DNA from: Mobilicoccus caccae
Lineage (GTDB): Bacteria; Actinomycetota; Actinomycetes; Actinomycetales; Dermatophilaceae
Direction of reading: 5' to 3'
Length of the DNA: 64,000 nucleotides
NCBI RefSeq assembly: GCF_030161635.1
Contig: NZ_BSUO01000001.1
Span: forward strand, 248,001-312,000
The notes beneath the pieces were generated by a model. The model made no database searches. It was not told where the DNA came from and worked only from the letters and a program-made list of their open reading frames with translations. The position numbers were made by a program, and so were the translations under genes. Below, piece after piece: positions 15,546 to 23,828 of this stretch (positions are counted from its first letter, which is position 1; each line of letters starts with the position of its first letter).

Positions 15546-16430
15546 GTGACTGAAGTGAAGGTCGACGCCGTCGACATGGATGAGTTGTGTCGTGCGCACT
15601 TGCCGTTGGTGCATTTTGAGGTGCGGGCGATCGGGTCTCGGTTGCCTGGGCATGTGTTCACTGATGATCTGGTGAGTGCTGGGATGGCTGCGTTGGCGAT
15701 GGCTGCGCGGAGTTTTGATGCGTCGTTGGGTGTGCCGTTCGGTCGGTATGCGGTGCGTCGGATTCGTGGGGCGTTGTTGGATGAGTTGCGGTCTGCGGAT
15801 TGGGCGACTCGGTCGTTGCGGGCGAAGGTGCGTCGGCGGGATGCGGTGCATGATTCGTTGGCGGCGTCGTTGGGTCGTCGGCCGTCGCCGGTGGAGGTGG
15901 CTGCCGAGTTGGGGTGTTCGGTGGCGGAGTTGGAGCGTTTGGAGGCTGATCTTCATTCGTCGGTGGTGTTGCGTCTTGATGTGATCACTGATGCTTCTGG
16001 TGGTGGGGGTGCGGCGGATGCGATTTTGCCGTCGACGGATGCGACGCCGGAGATGGTGTTGATGGCGCGGGAGCGTCAGGCGTATCTGCGGGATGCGATC
16101 GAGGCGTTGCCGGATCGGTTGGCGACGGTGGTGCGTGGGTGTTTCTTCGAGGATCGTCCGATGCGGGAGTTGGCGGAGGATCTGGGTGTGACGGAGTCGC
16201 GGATCTCGCAGATGCGTGCTGAGGCGTTGCGGTTGTTGCGCGATGGATTGAATTCGCAGTTGGATCCGGCGATGTTGGCGTCTTCGGGTGATCGTCCGGT
16301 GAATGCCACTGGTGCGGTGGCTCGTCGGAAGGCGGCGTATTACGCGCAGATCGCGGCGCGGTCCTCGTATCGGGACCGGTTGAGCATGCCCACCGCAGGC
16401 GAGGCCGCCGCTGCATCCATGAGTGGGTGA
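15546..16430 (+). CDS. fliA: FliA/sigma-28-type RNA polymerase sigma factor, copy 1
   Basis: The protein has 294 residues. Region 2 is LVSAGMAALAMAARSFDA and FGRYAVRRIRGALLDELRSADW (the FliA-type RSxDW signature). Region 3 is RRPSPVEVAAELGCSVAEL. Region 4 is LPDRLATVVRGCFFEDRPMRELAEDLGVTESRISQMRAEAL. FliA directs late flagellar and chemotaxis genes. Start GTG 15546 follows GAGGTGGGAG. Codons 10-286 are an almost exact copy of the gene at 19234. Third positions are rich in G and T (TTG, CGT, GGT), unlike neighbouring genes, which favour C and G. Confidence 0.92.
   Translation: MTEVKVDAVDMDELCRAHLPLVHFEVRAIGSRLPGHVFTDDLVSAGMAALAMAARSFDASLGVPFGRYAVRRIRGALLDELRSADWATRSLRAKVRRRDAVHDSLAASLGRRPSPVEVAAELGCSVAELERLEADLHSSVVLRLDVITDASGGGGAADAILPSTDATPEMVLMARERQAYLRDAIEALPDRLATVVRGCFFEDRPMRELAEDLGVTESRISQMRAEALRLLRDGLNSQLDPAMLASSGDRPVNATGAVARRKAAYYAQIAARSSYRDRLSMPTAGEAAAASMSG
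15572..16403 (+). repeat. 832-bp direct repeat, copy 1 (core of the sigma gene)
   Basis: Colinear with 19263-20094 without gaps. I count three mismatches (15839 and two near 16232-16239), all synonymous. The repeat covers codons from the conserved DMDELCRAHLP to LSMPTAGE, leaving unique N- and C-termini. Confidence 0.9.
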
Positions 16431-16663
16431 CAGGGGCTTCGCCACTGCCGATACTCGGACCAGGAGCCGGCGTGCTCCACGACAACTGAATCGGCCTCAC
16501 CCGAGGCCCGTGAACTTCCGAGACCTTCGAACTCCGTGCGACAACACGTCGAGCGCGATCCTCGGATTCGGTCGGTCGGCGGCTTTCCCCAGCTGCGACC
16601 GATCGGGTTCGGTGCCATTCCCCCAAGCGGCATCGGACCCCACCGGTTCCCCGGCCGGTGTGG

Positions 16664-16710
16664 AAGGCCCCTGCCGACCGTGCTCCCCAACACGGTCGGG
16701 CAGGGGCCTT
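16664..16710. terminator. Strong bidirectional hairpin terminator
   Basis: AAGGCCCCTGCCGACCGTG pairs with CACGGTCGGGCAGGGGCCTT (one bulge) around an 8-base loop, between fliA copy 1 and the convergent GT/methyltransferase gene. The 16431-16663 stretch to its left shows no gene. Confidence 0.75.
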
Positions 16711-16754
16711 CGTCGTCCCCGGCAGAACCCGTGGGCAGAACCGTCGGCGCTGTC

Positions 16755-18122
16755 CTAGGCGCGTCTGGCCCGCAAGACGTACTCGTAGGCCTCGAGCATC
16801 GTGCGGGCCTCGTCGGAGTCGGTGCCGTAGGAGGCGATGCAGCCCACGAGGGCGTCGAGGTGGGAGGGGTCGTGCAGGGGGATCTCCTCCACGCCGCACG
16901 CCTCGATCCTGCTGAGGCCGAGGCGACGGAACATCGCGACGGCCTCGACCATGGTGAACAGGTGGATGCTGCCCCGGTGCAGCAGGCCGGCGTCGCGGTA
17001 CTCGAACCGGTCGTGGAGCAGCAGCGGCAGCACGACCGACCAGTGCTTGACGTTGGGGATCGCGGCGACGACCACCCCGTCGGGCGCCAGGTAGGGGAGC
17101 AGCGCGGCGAGGCTCGCCTCGGGGTCGACGAGCCGGTCGAGGATGTCGACGGCGACGATCGCGTCGAAGTGGCCGCGTTCCTGATCGAGGTCGGGGAGCC
17201 GGTTGAGATCCGCTGCGACGACGTGATGCAGGGTGCGGCGGGCCTGGTCGAGATGCCCGCCCTCGTGGTCGATCCCGGTGACGACGGCGCCGCGCTCGAC
17301 GGCCAGGCGGTGGGCGAAGACCCCTGTTCCGCAACCGAGCTGCAGGACGCGGCCGGCGGTCGGCGGGACGGCCTGGAGGATGCGCCGGTGCCGGGCCGTG
17401 AACCCGGACTCGGGCGGGGCGGGCGCGGGCAGGGTGCCGAACCGCTCCGGGCGCTCGTGGGTGCCCTCCTCCAGCGCGACGTGGTGTTCGAGGGTGCCGA
17501 GCGTCACCGACCGCGCCCGACGCCCCTGCCAGACCGCCGCCGCCTGCTGGTAGGCCGCGTCGATGTCGTCCGGGTCGGCGTGGCGGGTCAGGGAGATCGG
17601 TTCGACCGAGATGCGCCAGCCCTGCTCGCGGGCGCGGTGGCAGAAGTCGACCTCGAACCCGCTGGGGCCGGTGAAGGCGACGTCGTCGAAGCGCAGCCGG
17701 GCGGCGAGGTCGGGACGCAGCACGATGCAGGCCGAGTCCACGTAGTCCACGGGCGTGCCGGCGTTGTCCGCGGCCCCCGGAGGTGAGCCCGGATGGCTGC
17801 GCGCGGCCGTCTGCCACCAGCGCGGCTCGGAGCCGGCGCCGCTCGCGCCGATGATCGCGAGCTGCGGGTCACGCTCGAAGGCGGCGAGGATCCGGGTGCG
17901 AAAGTGCGGGTCGACGATCTCGACGTCGTCGCGCAGGAGCACCACGGCCTCCACCCCGTCGAGGTCGAGGCTGGCCTCGAGAACGTCGTTGTAGGTGCGG
18001 GCGACGGGCAGGTCCGGTGAGGACATCAGGGTCGCGTCATCGCCGCCGTAGGCCGCGATGGCGGGCAGGCAGTGTCGGTCGAAGCGGTCGGTGGATTCGA
18101 CGCACACGCCGAAGACGAACAT
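16755..18122 (-). CDS. Glycosyltransferase-like domain fused to SAM-dependent methyltransferase
   Basis: The protein has 455 residues. Residues 1-210 resemble a GT2-type domain (DGVEAVVLLRDDVEIVDPHF, DSACIVLRPDLAARLRFDD, GFEVDFCHRAREQGWRISVE). Residues about 245-400 form a class I methyltransferase (GRVLQLGCGTGVFAHRL, VVTGIDHEGGH, FDAIVAVDILDRL, GVVVAAIPNVKHWSV). The fusion could transfer and methylate a sugar. A strong sigma-28-like promoter at 18173-18199 drives it and it lies between the fliA copies, so modification of flagellin is the likely role. Length and domains fit known actinobacterial fusions. Confidence 0.85.
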   Translation of the reverse strand: MFVFGVCVESTDRFDRHCLPAIAAYGGDDATLMSSPDLPVARTYNDVLEASLDLDGVEAVVLLRDDVEIVDPHFRTRILAAFERDPQLAIIGASGAGSEPRWWQTAARSHPGSPPGAADNAGTPVDYVDSACIVLRPDLAARLRFDDVAFTGPSGFEVDFCHRAREQGWRISVEPISLTRHADPDDIDAAYQQAAAVWQGRRARSVTLGTLEHHVALEEGTHERPERFGTLPAPAPPESGFTARHRRILQAVPPTAGRVLQLGCGTGVFAHRLAVERGAVVTGIDHEGGHLDQARRTLHHVVAADLNRLPDLDQERGHFDAIVAVDILDRLVDPEASLAALLPYLAPDGVVVAAIPNVKHWSVVLPLLLHDRFEYRDAGLLHRGSIHLFTMVEAVAMFRRLGLSRIEACGVEEIPLHDPSHLDALVGCIASYGTDSDEARTMLEAYEYVLRARRA

Positions 18123-18172
18123 CGCGAAAGTCCCTTCCGTCGGACGCGCGTCCCGCGACCCGTCCAGGACTC

Positions 18173-18199
18173 TGATCGGCCTTCGACCTCCGTCGCTGA
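18173..18199 (-). promoter_or_regulatory. Sigma-28-like promoter of the GT/methyltransferase gene
   Basis: On the minus strand: TCAG, 15 bases, GCCGATCA, about 50 bases upstream of ATG 18122. Same boxes and spacing as upstream of flagellin, cheA and cheX. Confidence 0.65.
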
Positions 18200-18209
18200 G
18201 GCCATCCGG

Positions 18210-18698
18210 TCAGCGCTCGTGGGCAGGTGCGCCCTGCTCGCAGGCCGCCTTGATCCCCTGGAGGGTCTGCCTCATCCCCGCGCGCATCGTCCTCGTGAAC
18301 GCCTCCGTCCCGCCCATGTACTTCTGGGTCAGTCCGTGGGCGTGGTCGGAGATGCCGTCGGGGGCTTCGCGGCGTTGGACGAGCCGCGTGCCCGGACCGG
18401 GGGTCTCCTCCAGCGTGAATGACCAGACGAGCCAGTTCTCGTCCAGGCGGAACGCCATCGCGCGACAGGGCTCGAAGTGCACGATCTCGCCGTGGGTCGT
18501 CCACGCGAGTGGGCCGCTCTCGTTGTGGTTGACGAATCGGACGCCGACCTCGAGATGGACGGCGCCGTCCAGCAGTGTGGTCTCGCGGACCTGCGGGCTC
18601 CATTCCGGGAGGCGACGGACATCACCGACCATCGACCAGACGATGTGCGGGGGTGCATCGATGAGGACGTCCACCTCGAGGGTCTCCAGGGCGGGCAC
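18210..18698 (-). CDS. SRPBCC (START-like) family protein
   Basis: The protein has 162 residues. VDVLIDAPPHIVWSMVGDV and RRLPEWSPQVRETTLLDG mark the polyketide-cyclase/SRPBCC fold, a hydrophobic-ligand pocket. RLVQRREAPDGISDHAH and the helical end complete it. GTG 18698 follows GGAGA. Its stop lies just upstream of the sigma-28 promoter of the next minus-strand gene. Ligand unknown; no direct link to motility is visible. Confidence 0.75.
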   Translation of the reverse strand: MPALETLEVDVLIDAPPHIVWSMVGDVRRLPEWSPQVRETTLLDGAVHLEVGVRFVNHNESGPLAWTTHGEIVHFEPCRAMAFRLDENWLVWSFTLEETPGPGTRLVQRREAPDGISDHAHGLTQKYMGGTEAFTRTMRAGMRQTLQGIKAACEQGAPAHER

Positions 18699-19233
18699 GG
18701 CATTCTCCGATCGCTCGAGATCGACGCATCGCTCGACGTGTCGAGAGGCCCTGTCCCATTCCAGGGGGCGGCCCGAATCGAGCCTATTCCTGTCTTCGAA
18801 GCGCGGACAGGGATGAAGGCGCACAGGTGCCGGCAGGGGGTGATCGCCTCCACGAAAGCGGCCGTGATGGGGGCGTCTGCGACGTCTTCGACACCTCTGT
18901 CGGGGCAGTGGTGGCGGAGGAGAGGAGGCCTCGGACCTGGGCGGACTGTCAGAAAAGTGACGTTCTCTGATTTTTTGGGCGCATGTCCAATACGTGCGAC
19001 CGACCCTGTTGATCAGGTATCGACAATGGCGTTCTGCTACCGAGTGTTTCAGCATTGCGCAAAGGAATCGTCAGGGCTTCTCATGCATTCATGCGTGCGT
19101 CCATCTTGGCCGGAGCGGGGTATCCTGTGAGTCTGTGACCAGCGGCGTCTCATCAGATGGACGACCTTGGAGCGGCCGGAGAAGGTTCTTAGCGTTCTCT
19201 GAGTGACCGCGTTATTGGGTGGGGTGGAAAAAT
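18699..19233. other. Intergenic region upstream of fliA copy 2
   Basis: About 530 bp without a supported gene. From 18940 to 19150 it is A/T-richer than the genome, like the region before copy 1. It contains the copy 2 promoter at 19167-19195. Confidence 0.5.
19167..19195 (+). promoter_or_regulatory. Housekeeping-type promoter of the second fliA copy
   Basis: TTGGAG, 17 bases, TAGCGT, then GTGACCGC. The TTC(C/T)TAGCGT and GTGACCGC elements match the first copy's upstream region. Confidence 0.45.
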
Positions 19234-20118
19234 ATGGGTCCTGAATCGAAGGCCCCTGCGAACGACATGGATGAGTTGTGTCGTGCGCACTTGCCGTTGG
19301 TGCATTTTGAGGTGCGGGCGATCGGGTCTCGGTTGCCTGGGCATGTGTTCACTGATGATCTGGTGAGTGCTGGGATGGCTGCGTTGGCGATGGCTGCGCG
19401 GAGTTTTGATGCGTCGTTGGGTGTGCCGTTCGGTCGGTATGCGGTGCGTCGGATTCGTGGGGCGTTGTTGGATGAGTTGCGGTCTGCGGATTGGGCGACT
19501 CGGTCGTTGCGGGCGAAGGTGCGTCGGCGTGATGCGGTGCATGATTCGTTGGCGGCGTCGTTGGGTCGTCGGCCGTCGCCGGTGGAGGTGGCTGCCGAGT
19601 TGGGGTGTTCGGTGGCGGAGTTGGAGCGTTTGGAGGCTGATCTTCATTCGTCGGTGGTGTTGCGTCTTGATGTGATCACTGATGCTTCTGGTGGTGGGGG
19701 TGCGGCGGATGCGATTTTGCCGTCGACGGATGCGACGCCGGAGATGGTGTTGATGGCGCGGGAGCGTCAGGCGTATCTGCGGGATGCGATCGAGGCGTTG
19801 CCGGATCGGTTGGCGACGGTGGTGCGTGGGTGTTTCTTCGAGGATCGTCCGATGCGGGAGTTGGCGGAGGATCTGGGTGTGACGGAGTCGCGGATCTCGC
19901 AGATGCGTGCTGAGGCGTTGCGGTTGTTGCGGGATGGGTTGAATTCGCAGTTGGATCCGGCGATGTTGGCGTCTTCGGGTGATCGTCCGGTGAATGCCAC
20001 TGGTGCGGTGGCTCGTCGGAAGGCGGCGTATTACGCGCAGATCGCGGCGCGGTCCTCGTATCGGGACCGGTTGAGCATGCCCACCGCAGGCGAGACGACC
20101 TCCGCGGCCATCGGCTGA
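19234..20118 (+). CDS. fliA: FliA/sigma-28-type RNA polymerase sigma factor, copy 2
   Basis: The protein has 294 residues. The core is identical in protein sequence to the copy at 15546. Only the first residues (MGPESKAPANDMDEL) and the last (AGETTSAAIG) differ. ATG 19234 follows GGTGGGGTGG. It carries the same sigma region 2 RSADW and region 4 HTH and the same unusual G/T-rich third positions. It lies 150 bp upstream of flagellin, which has its own sigma-28 promoter. The two copies probably have the same promoter specificity. Confidence 0.92.
   Translation: MGPESKAPANDMDELCRAHLPLVHFEVRAIGSRLPGHVFTDDLVSAGMAALAMAARSFDASLGVPFGRYAVRRIRGALLDELRSADWATRSLRAKVRRRDAVHDSLAASLGRRPSPVEVAAELGCSVAELERLEADLHSSVVLRLDVITDASGGGGAADAILPSTDATPEMVLMARERQAYLRDAIEALPDRLATVVRGCFFEDRPMRELAEDLGVTESRISQMRAEALRLLRDGLNSQLDPAMLASSGDRPVNATGAVARRKAAYYAQIAARSSYRDRLSMPTAGETTSAAIG
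19263..20094 (+). repeat. 832-bp direct repeat, copy 2 (core of the sigma gene)
   Basis: Colinear with 15572-16403 (offset 3691) with three synonymous mismatches seen. Flanks are unrelated, so the duplication boundaries are inside the coding sequence. Confidence 0.9.
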
Positions 20119-20187
20119 TCGCCGGGCTCCTCGGGCTTCTCCGGCTGCCTCCGCTCTCTGATCTGCACCGGTGGGGGACTGCGGTCC

Positions 20188-20214
20188 TCAGCGAGAGGGA
20201 TCCGCTGCCGATAG
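20188..20214 (+). promoter_or_regulatory. Sigma-28-like promoter of flagellin
   Basis: TCAG, 15 bases, GCCGATAG, with about 50 bases of leader to ATG 20268. The leader includes GGAACCCG and ACGGAGGAG, GGA motifs that CsrA could bind. Confidence 0.65.
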
Positions 20215-20267
20215 GGGGATCGGAACCCGTGCCAGGGACGGCGCGGGCGAGAACTCACGGAGGAGCC

Positions 20268-21331
20268 ATGCGGATCCCGGTCGACCAGGACGCCTTGGCG
20301 CGTATGGTCGCGCGCCACGTGTCAGCCCATCAGGCGGCGTCGGTGACGGCTGCCCGGCGCCTGGCCGACATCACTCCGAACGCCGCCGACGACGCGGCGG
20401 GCGTGGCCATCGCCACCCGCATGCAGGCCCGCGCGGCGAGCGCGGCGGCCGCCTCCCACAACGTGCAGGACGGCATCTCGCTGATGCAGGTCGCCGACGG
20501 CGCCCTGGCGGCGATGACCGCCTATCTCGACAAGGTCAGGGTCGTGGCCGTGCAGGCGGCGACCGACACCTTCGACGACACCCAGCGCAGCGCCCTGCAG
20601 ATCGGCGTCGACTCCCTGCTGCAGGGGTTCGACGACACGTGGCGGTCCATCAGCGAATCGACCCGGTCGATCCAGGTGGGCATCGACGCCGGCGACACGC
20701 TCACTGTCCCGGCCGGTCTCGACGGCGAGCGGTCCTGGGGGTCTCCGTGCAGAGCGCCGACTCCGCACGATCGGCGCTCGACATGCTGGACGAGGCGTTG
20801 CAGGAGCTCTACGCGCAGCGGGCCGCCGTGGGCGCCGCGGAGAACCGGCTGGGTCGGATCCTCGAGTCGCTCGGGGTGCAGGAGTCGCAGGGCGCGCAGA
20901 CCGCCTCGCGGATCACCGACGCCGACCTGGGTCGGGAGGTCATCCAACTCCTTCGTTCGCGCTCGTGGGCGCAGGCCGGCGCGCAGATGCTCGGTGAGGT
21001 CACGGCCGCCGGTCGTCGGGCGATGGAGATCCTTCTGGCGTCGGCGGCGACCGTCTCGGCCGAGGCAGCGGCGGACAGTCCTCCGGCGACCGGGTCCGCG
21101 GCGGCGCCCCCGGCGAGTGCGCCGTCCCCGATGCCCATGCTCATGCGCCCCGCCGTGGACGTCTCCCCGCTGCCTGCGGCTCCTTCGCCCGGTCCTCGGC
21201 TCGCTCCCGCGGGCGTAGAGTCCGCTTCCTCGGAACCTCATCTCACGGCCACGCCTCTGCCCGTGCAGAATTCGACGGCCGAGTTGGCTTCGACGTCGGC
21301 CGGTCCTGCCGATAGGACCTCGACCGTGTAG
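20268..21331 (+). CDS. Flagellin-like protein with C-terminal Pro/Ala-rich tail, frameshifted as sequenced
   Basis: About 354 residues after correction. Residues about 40-130 match the flagellin N-domain (NAADDAAGVAIATRMQAR, SHNVQDGISLMQVADGALA, VAVQAATDTFDD). After a short centre, the C-domain follows (SADSARSALDMLDEALQEL, AAVGAAENRLGRILESL, ITDADLGREVIQLLRSRSW). There is no variable D2/D3 domain. The frame breaks at the G5 run 20737-20741; one base restores it. Unusually, about 90 Pro/Ala/Ser residues follow the D0 helix, where flagellins normally end. The extreme N-terminus is also divergent. It could be the filament protein or a minor flagellin-like component. Confidence 0.8.
21289..21315 (+). 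promoter_or_regulatory. Possible sigma-28 promoter of the glycosyltransferase at 21379
   Basis: TTCG, 15 bases, GCCGATAG, inside the 3' end of the flagellin gene, 64 bases before the next start. The -10 box is perfect; the -35 box is weak. Confidence 0.4.
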
Positions 21332-21378
21332 CTGCGCGCGTCCGACCGCTCATCCGGTGGGACGGGATCGGAGGCGAG

Positions 21379-22449
21379 GTGAGCAGGCTCGCTCTCGTGA
21401 TGGTGACCCGCGACGAGGCAGATCTCGTGGAACGGGCGGTGCGATCCGCGCAACCCTTCGTCGACGAGACGGTGCTGCTCGACGTCGGCTCCGGTGACGC
21501 CGCCCTGGAGCGGTTCGCGCAGCTCGACGTCCGGGTGGTCGACGGCCGGTGGAGCGAGGACGCCGCGAGATGCCGCAACGCCGCTCTCGACGCCGCCGAC
21601 GCCGACTGGAATCTCGTGCTCGACCCGGAGGAATGGCTCGCGGAGGGCGCTGAGGGACTCAGGTCGCTGACCGACGGGCCGGACCAGGTGGGTCTGGTCG
21701 AGGTGCGGCGGGCGCCCGGTGGCGTCCACGAGGCCGACCACCCGCGCCACCTGTCGCCCCGGCTGCTGCCCCGAGGGGTGCGGTTCGAGGGTGCCTACCG
21801 CGAAGAGCCCGTGTTCGATCTGCCGGTCGTGCGCACCGATCTGGTCGTCGCCTCCGACGACACCGAGACCGGACGCTGGCGGGCCGACCGCAGCCGCAAC
21901 GAGGCGATCCTCCTGCAGGCGCTGGCGGTGCGTCCCGGCGACCCGACTCTCCTGACGCAGCTCGCCGACGAGATGCGACTCACCGGCCGGTACTCCGAGG
22001 CCGCGGAGTACTACACGACCGCGATGACGGGTGTCGCCGCCACGGAGGAGTCGCGGCACGCGATGGTCATCGGTGCGCTGGAGTGCTACACCAAGGCCGG
22101 CCTGTTGCGCGACGCCGTGGCGCTCATGGACGAGCAGGGCGCCGCCTGGCAGCACTCACCCGACTTCACGTTCCTGTTGGGCGACCTCTTCTTCGAGATG
22201 ATGCTGACCACGCCCGATCTGGGGCAGGAGTTGGCGCCGCTGGTCGAGACCGCCTGGCGCCGCTGCCTCGAACTGGGGGAGCGGCCGGATCTGGCCGGCG
22301 CGGTGCACGGCCGGGGCAGTTTCCTCGCCGCGCAGAACCTGTACGTGCTCTACCTGGTGCTCGGTCGCAACGACGAGGCGGAGGAGTGGGCGGCCCGCGC
22401 CTCGACGATGCGCATCCCCGCGTCCTCGGTGGGACGCCTGCTCGGCTGA
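21379..22449 (+). CDS. GT2-type glycosyltransferase with TPR-like C-terminus
   Basis: The protein has 356 residues. The N-terminal 200 residues are GT2-like: LALVMVTRDEADLVERAVRS, DETVLLDVGSGDAAL, ARCRNAALDAADADWNLVLD. About 150 helical repeat residues follow (EAILLQALAVRPGDPTLLTQ, YSEAAEYYTTAM, ECYTKAGLLRDAVAL), like TPRs. GTG 21379 has GGAGG upstream. It follows flagellin by 47 bp, so a flagellin glycosyltransferase role is likely. It is related in design to the protein at 28088. Confidence 0.83.
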   Translation: MSRLALVMVTRDEADLVERAVRSAQPFVDETVLLDVGSGDAALERFAQLDVRVVDGRWSEDAARCRNAALDAADADWNLVLDPEEWLAEGAEGLRSLTDGPDQVGLVEVRRAPGGVHEADHPRHLSPRLLPRGVRFEGAYREEPVFDLPVVRTDLVVASDDTETGRWRADRSRNEAILLQALAVRPGDPTLLTQLADEMRLTGRYSEAAEYYTTAMTGVAATEESRHAMVIGALECYTKAGLLRDAVALMDEQGAAWQHSPDFTFLLGDLFFEMMLTTPDLGQELAPLVETAWRRCLELGERPDLAGAVHGRGSFLAAQNLYVLYLVLGRNDEAEEWAARASTMRIPASSVGRLLG

Positions 22450-22490
22450 AGGACCCGGCCTTCTCGCGTGTCAGGCGTGTGCGCGGCTGG

Positions 22491-22709
22491 TCACCAGGAG
22501 ATCTCGATCTCGATCTCGGACTTCTCACCGACCTCGACCTCGACGGACAACTCCACCTGATCGGGAACGCTCACGGTGACGTCCCGCCCGCCCTGCACGA
22601 ACGTGATCTCGTTGTGGCGGGCGAGTTGATCGGCGATCTCGTGCAACCGGGCCGCGGCCTCTTCGCGGCGAAGGGACTCGTTCTTCTCGTGCTCGATGAT
22701 GTCGGCCAT
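22491..22709 (-). CDS. Amphi-Trp domain protein
   Basis: The protein has 72 residues. The start MADIIEHEKNESLRREEAAA and the DQVELSVEVEVGEKSEIEIEISW C-terminus are the amphi-Trp domain, a small conserved bacterial and archaeal domain of unknown function. The terminal Trp is kept. It is convergent with the glycosyltransferase and divergent from the arginase-like gene. Confidence 0.85.
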   Translation of the reverse strand: MADIIEHEKNESLRREEAAARLHEIADQLARHNEITFVQGGRDVTVSVPDQVELSVEVEVGEKSEIEIEISW

Positions 22710-22851
22710 GCCTCAACCCCACCGGGGCCGACGCCGCGTGTCAATGACCGGCGTCACGGGGTCGGGTGGGCGGGAGTGCCGGTGTGAGGCGCAGTGAGAT
22801 CTGTCGCTCCCGCCCGGCCGTCACCGCCCGCGACGTGCCAGGGTGCCGGAC

Positions 22852-23652
22852 ATGGACATTCCCACTGTCGTGACGACCTACCAGGGTCCGGCCGGAGACC
22901 ACGACGATCGGGCGATGGATGCGGTCGTCCGGCTCGGCGAGGCTCTCGGGAGATGGGCGGGGACCGACGTGGTCGAGGTGGGGATGCCGTCGCCGTCCGA
23001 TCCTGGTGACTGGCGCGTCGAACTCGAGCGGTGCCGGACCTCGCTGCACCTCATGGCGGACCGTGTGGACGCGGTGATGTCGGCCGGGCAGCGCCCGATC
23101 AGTGCCATCACCCGGTGCGCCGTCGCGCTGGCGACGCTGCCCGTCGTGCCCCGTCATCGGCCCGACGCGGTCGTGGTGTGGTTCGACGCCCACGCCGACA
23201 TCAACACCCCCGCCGACACCGGCACCGGATACCTGGGCGGGATGGCTCTGTCCGGTCCACTGGGGTGGTGGGACTCCGGCCTGGGCGGTGGCCTGCCCGA
23301 GGACCAGGCGGTGCTGGTCGGCTGCCGCGACATCGACCCGGCCGAGCAGGCCCGCATCGCGGCGGGGTCGCCGGTGCTGGTGGCCCCCGGGGTCGGCGTG
23401 GCCGATCGGCTGGCGAAGGCCGTGCGCGGGCGTCCCGTCTACATCCACCTCGACTGCGACGTGATGGAACCCGGGCTGTTCTCCACCGACTACCGGGTTC
23501 CCGGCGGCCTGACGCTGCCCGACCTCGAGGCCTGCGCCCGGGTGTTGGGCGGGAGTGAGGTGGTCGGGGTCGAGATCGCCGAGTACGAAGGCGACGGTTC
23601 GGCGACGGCGGAGGACCTCGTCGAGAGTTTGAGACCGGTTCTGTTCGCCTGA
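22852..23652 (+). CDS. Arginase/ureohydrolase-fold protein with altered metal site
   Basis: The protein has 266 residues. Two manganese motifs are visible: VVWFDAHADINTP and VYIHLDCDVMEPG. The usual first motif GGDHS, which supplies a metal-binding His, is replaced by SAGQRPISA, and the last Asp of DxDxxDP is Glu. Catalysis may therefore differ from arginase or agmatinase. ATG 22852 has AGGGTG at good spacing; GTG 22843 is an alternative. A 24-bp inverted repeat follows the stop. Confidence 0.8.
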   Translation: MDIPTVVTTYQGPAGDHDDRAMDAVVRLGEALGRWAGTDVVEVGMPSPSDPGDWRVELERCRTSLHLMADRVDAVMSAGQRPISAITRCAVALATLPVVPRHRPDAVVVWFDAHADINTPADTGTGYLGGMALSGPLGWWDSGLGGGLPEDQAVLVGCRDIDPAEQARIAAGSPVLVAPGVGVADRLAKAVRGRPVYIHLDCDVMEPGLFSTDYRVPGGLTLPDLEACARVLGGSEVVGVEIAEYEGDGSATAEDLVESLRPVLFA

Positions 23653-23681
23653 GTCGGCGCGGCCGTGGTCGGCACGTGGAT

Positions 23682-23789
23682 CGAAGAACAACACCGACAA
23701 CATGGCCGCACCGGCGCTGAGGATCACCCCAGGTCAGAGGGGTGCACCCCTGAAACGCAGTCGATCCATGTTGTCGGTGTTGTTCTTCG
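23682..23789. repeat. Perfect 24-bp inverted repeat with nested palindrome
   Basis: The left arm is 23682-23705 and the right arm 23766-23789; each reads as the reverse complement of the other (CGAAGAACAACACCGACAAC...ATGG). The 60-base loop contains the 14-bp palindrome AGGGGTGCACCCCT at 23738-23751. It lies between two convergent genes and could be a terminator, a structured RNA or a 108-bp MITE-like element. No target duplication was found. Confidence 0.75.
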
Positions 23790-23828
23790 CGGCGAGAGAC
23801 CGTCGGCGAATGGTGTGGGAACTGCTGC

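Noticed and set aside
15572-20094. Composite transposon with the sigma genes as flanking repeats
   Set aside because: The repeats lie inside coding sequence, there are no transposase genes or terminal inverted repeats and no target duplication at the outer edges.
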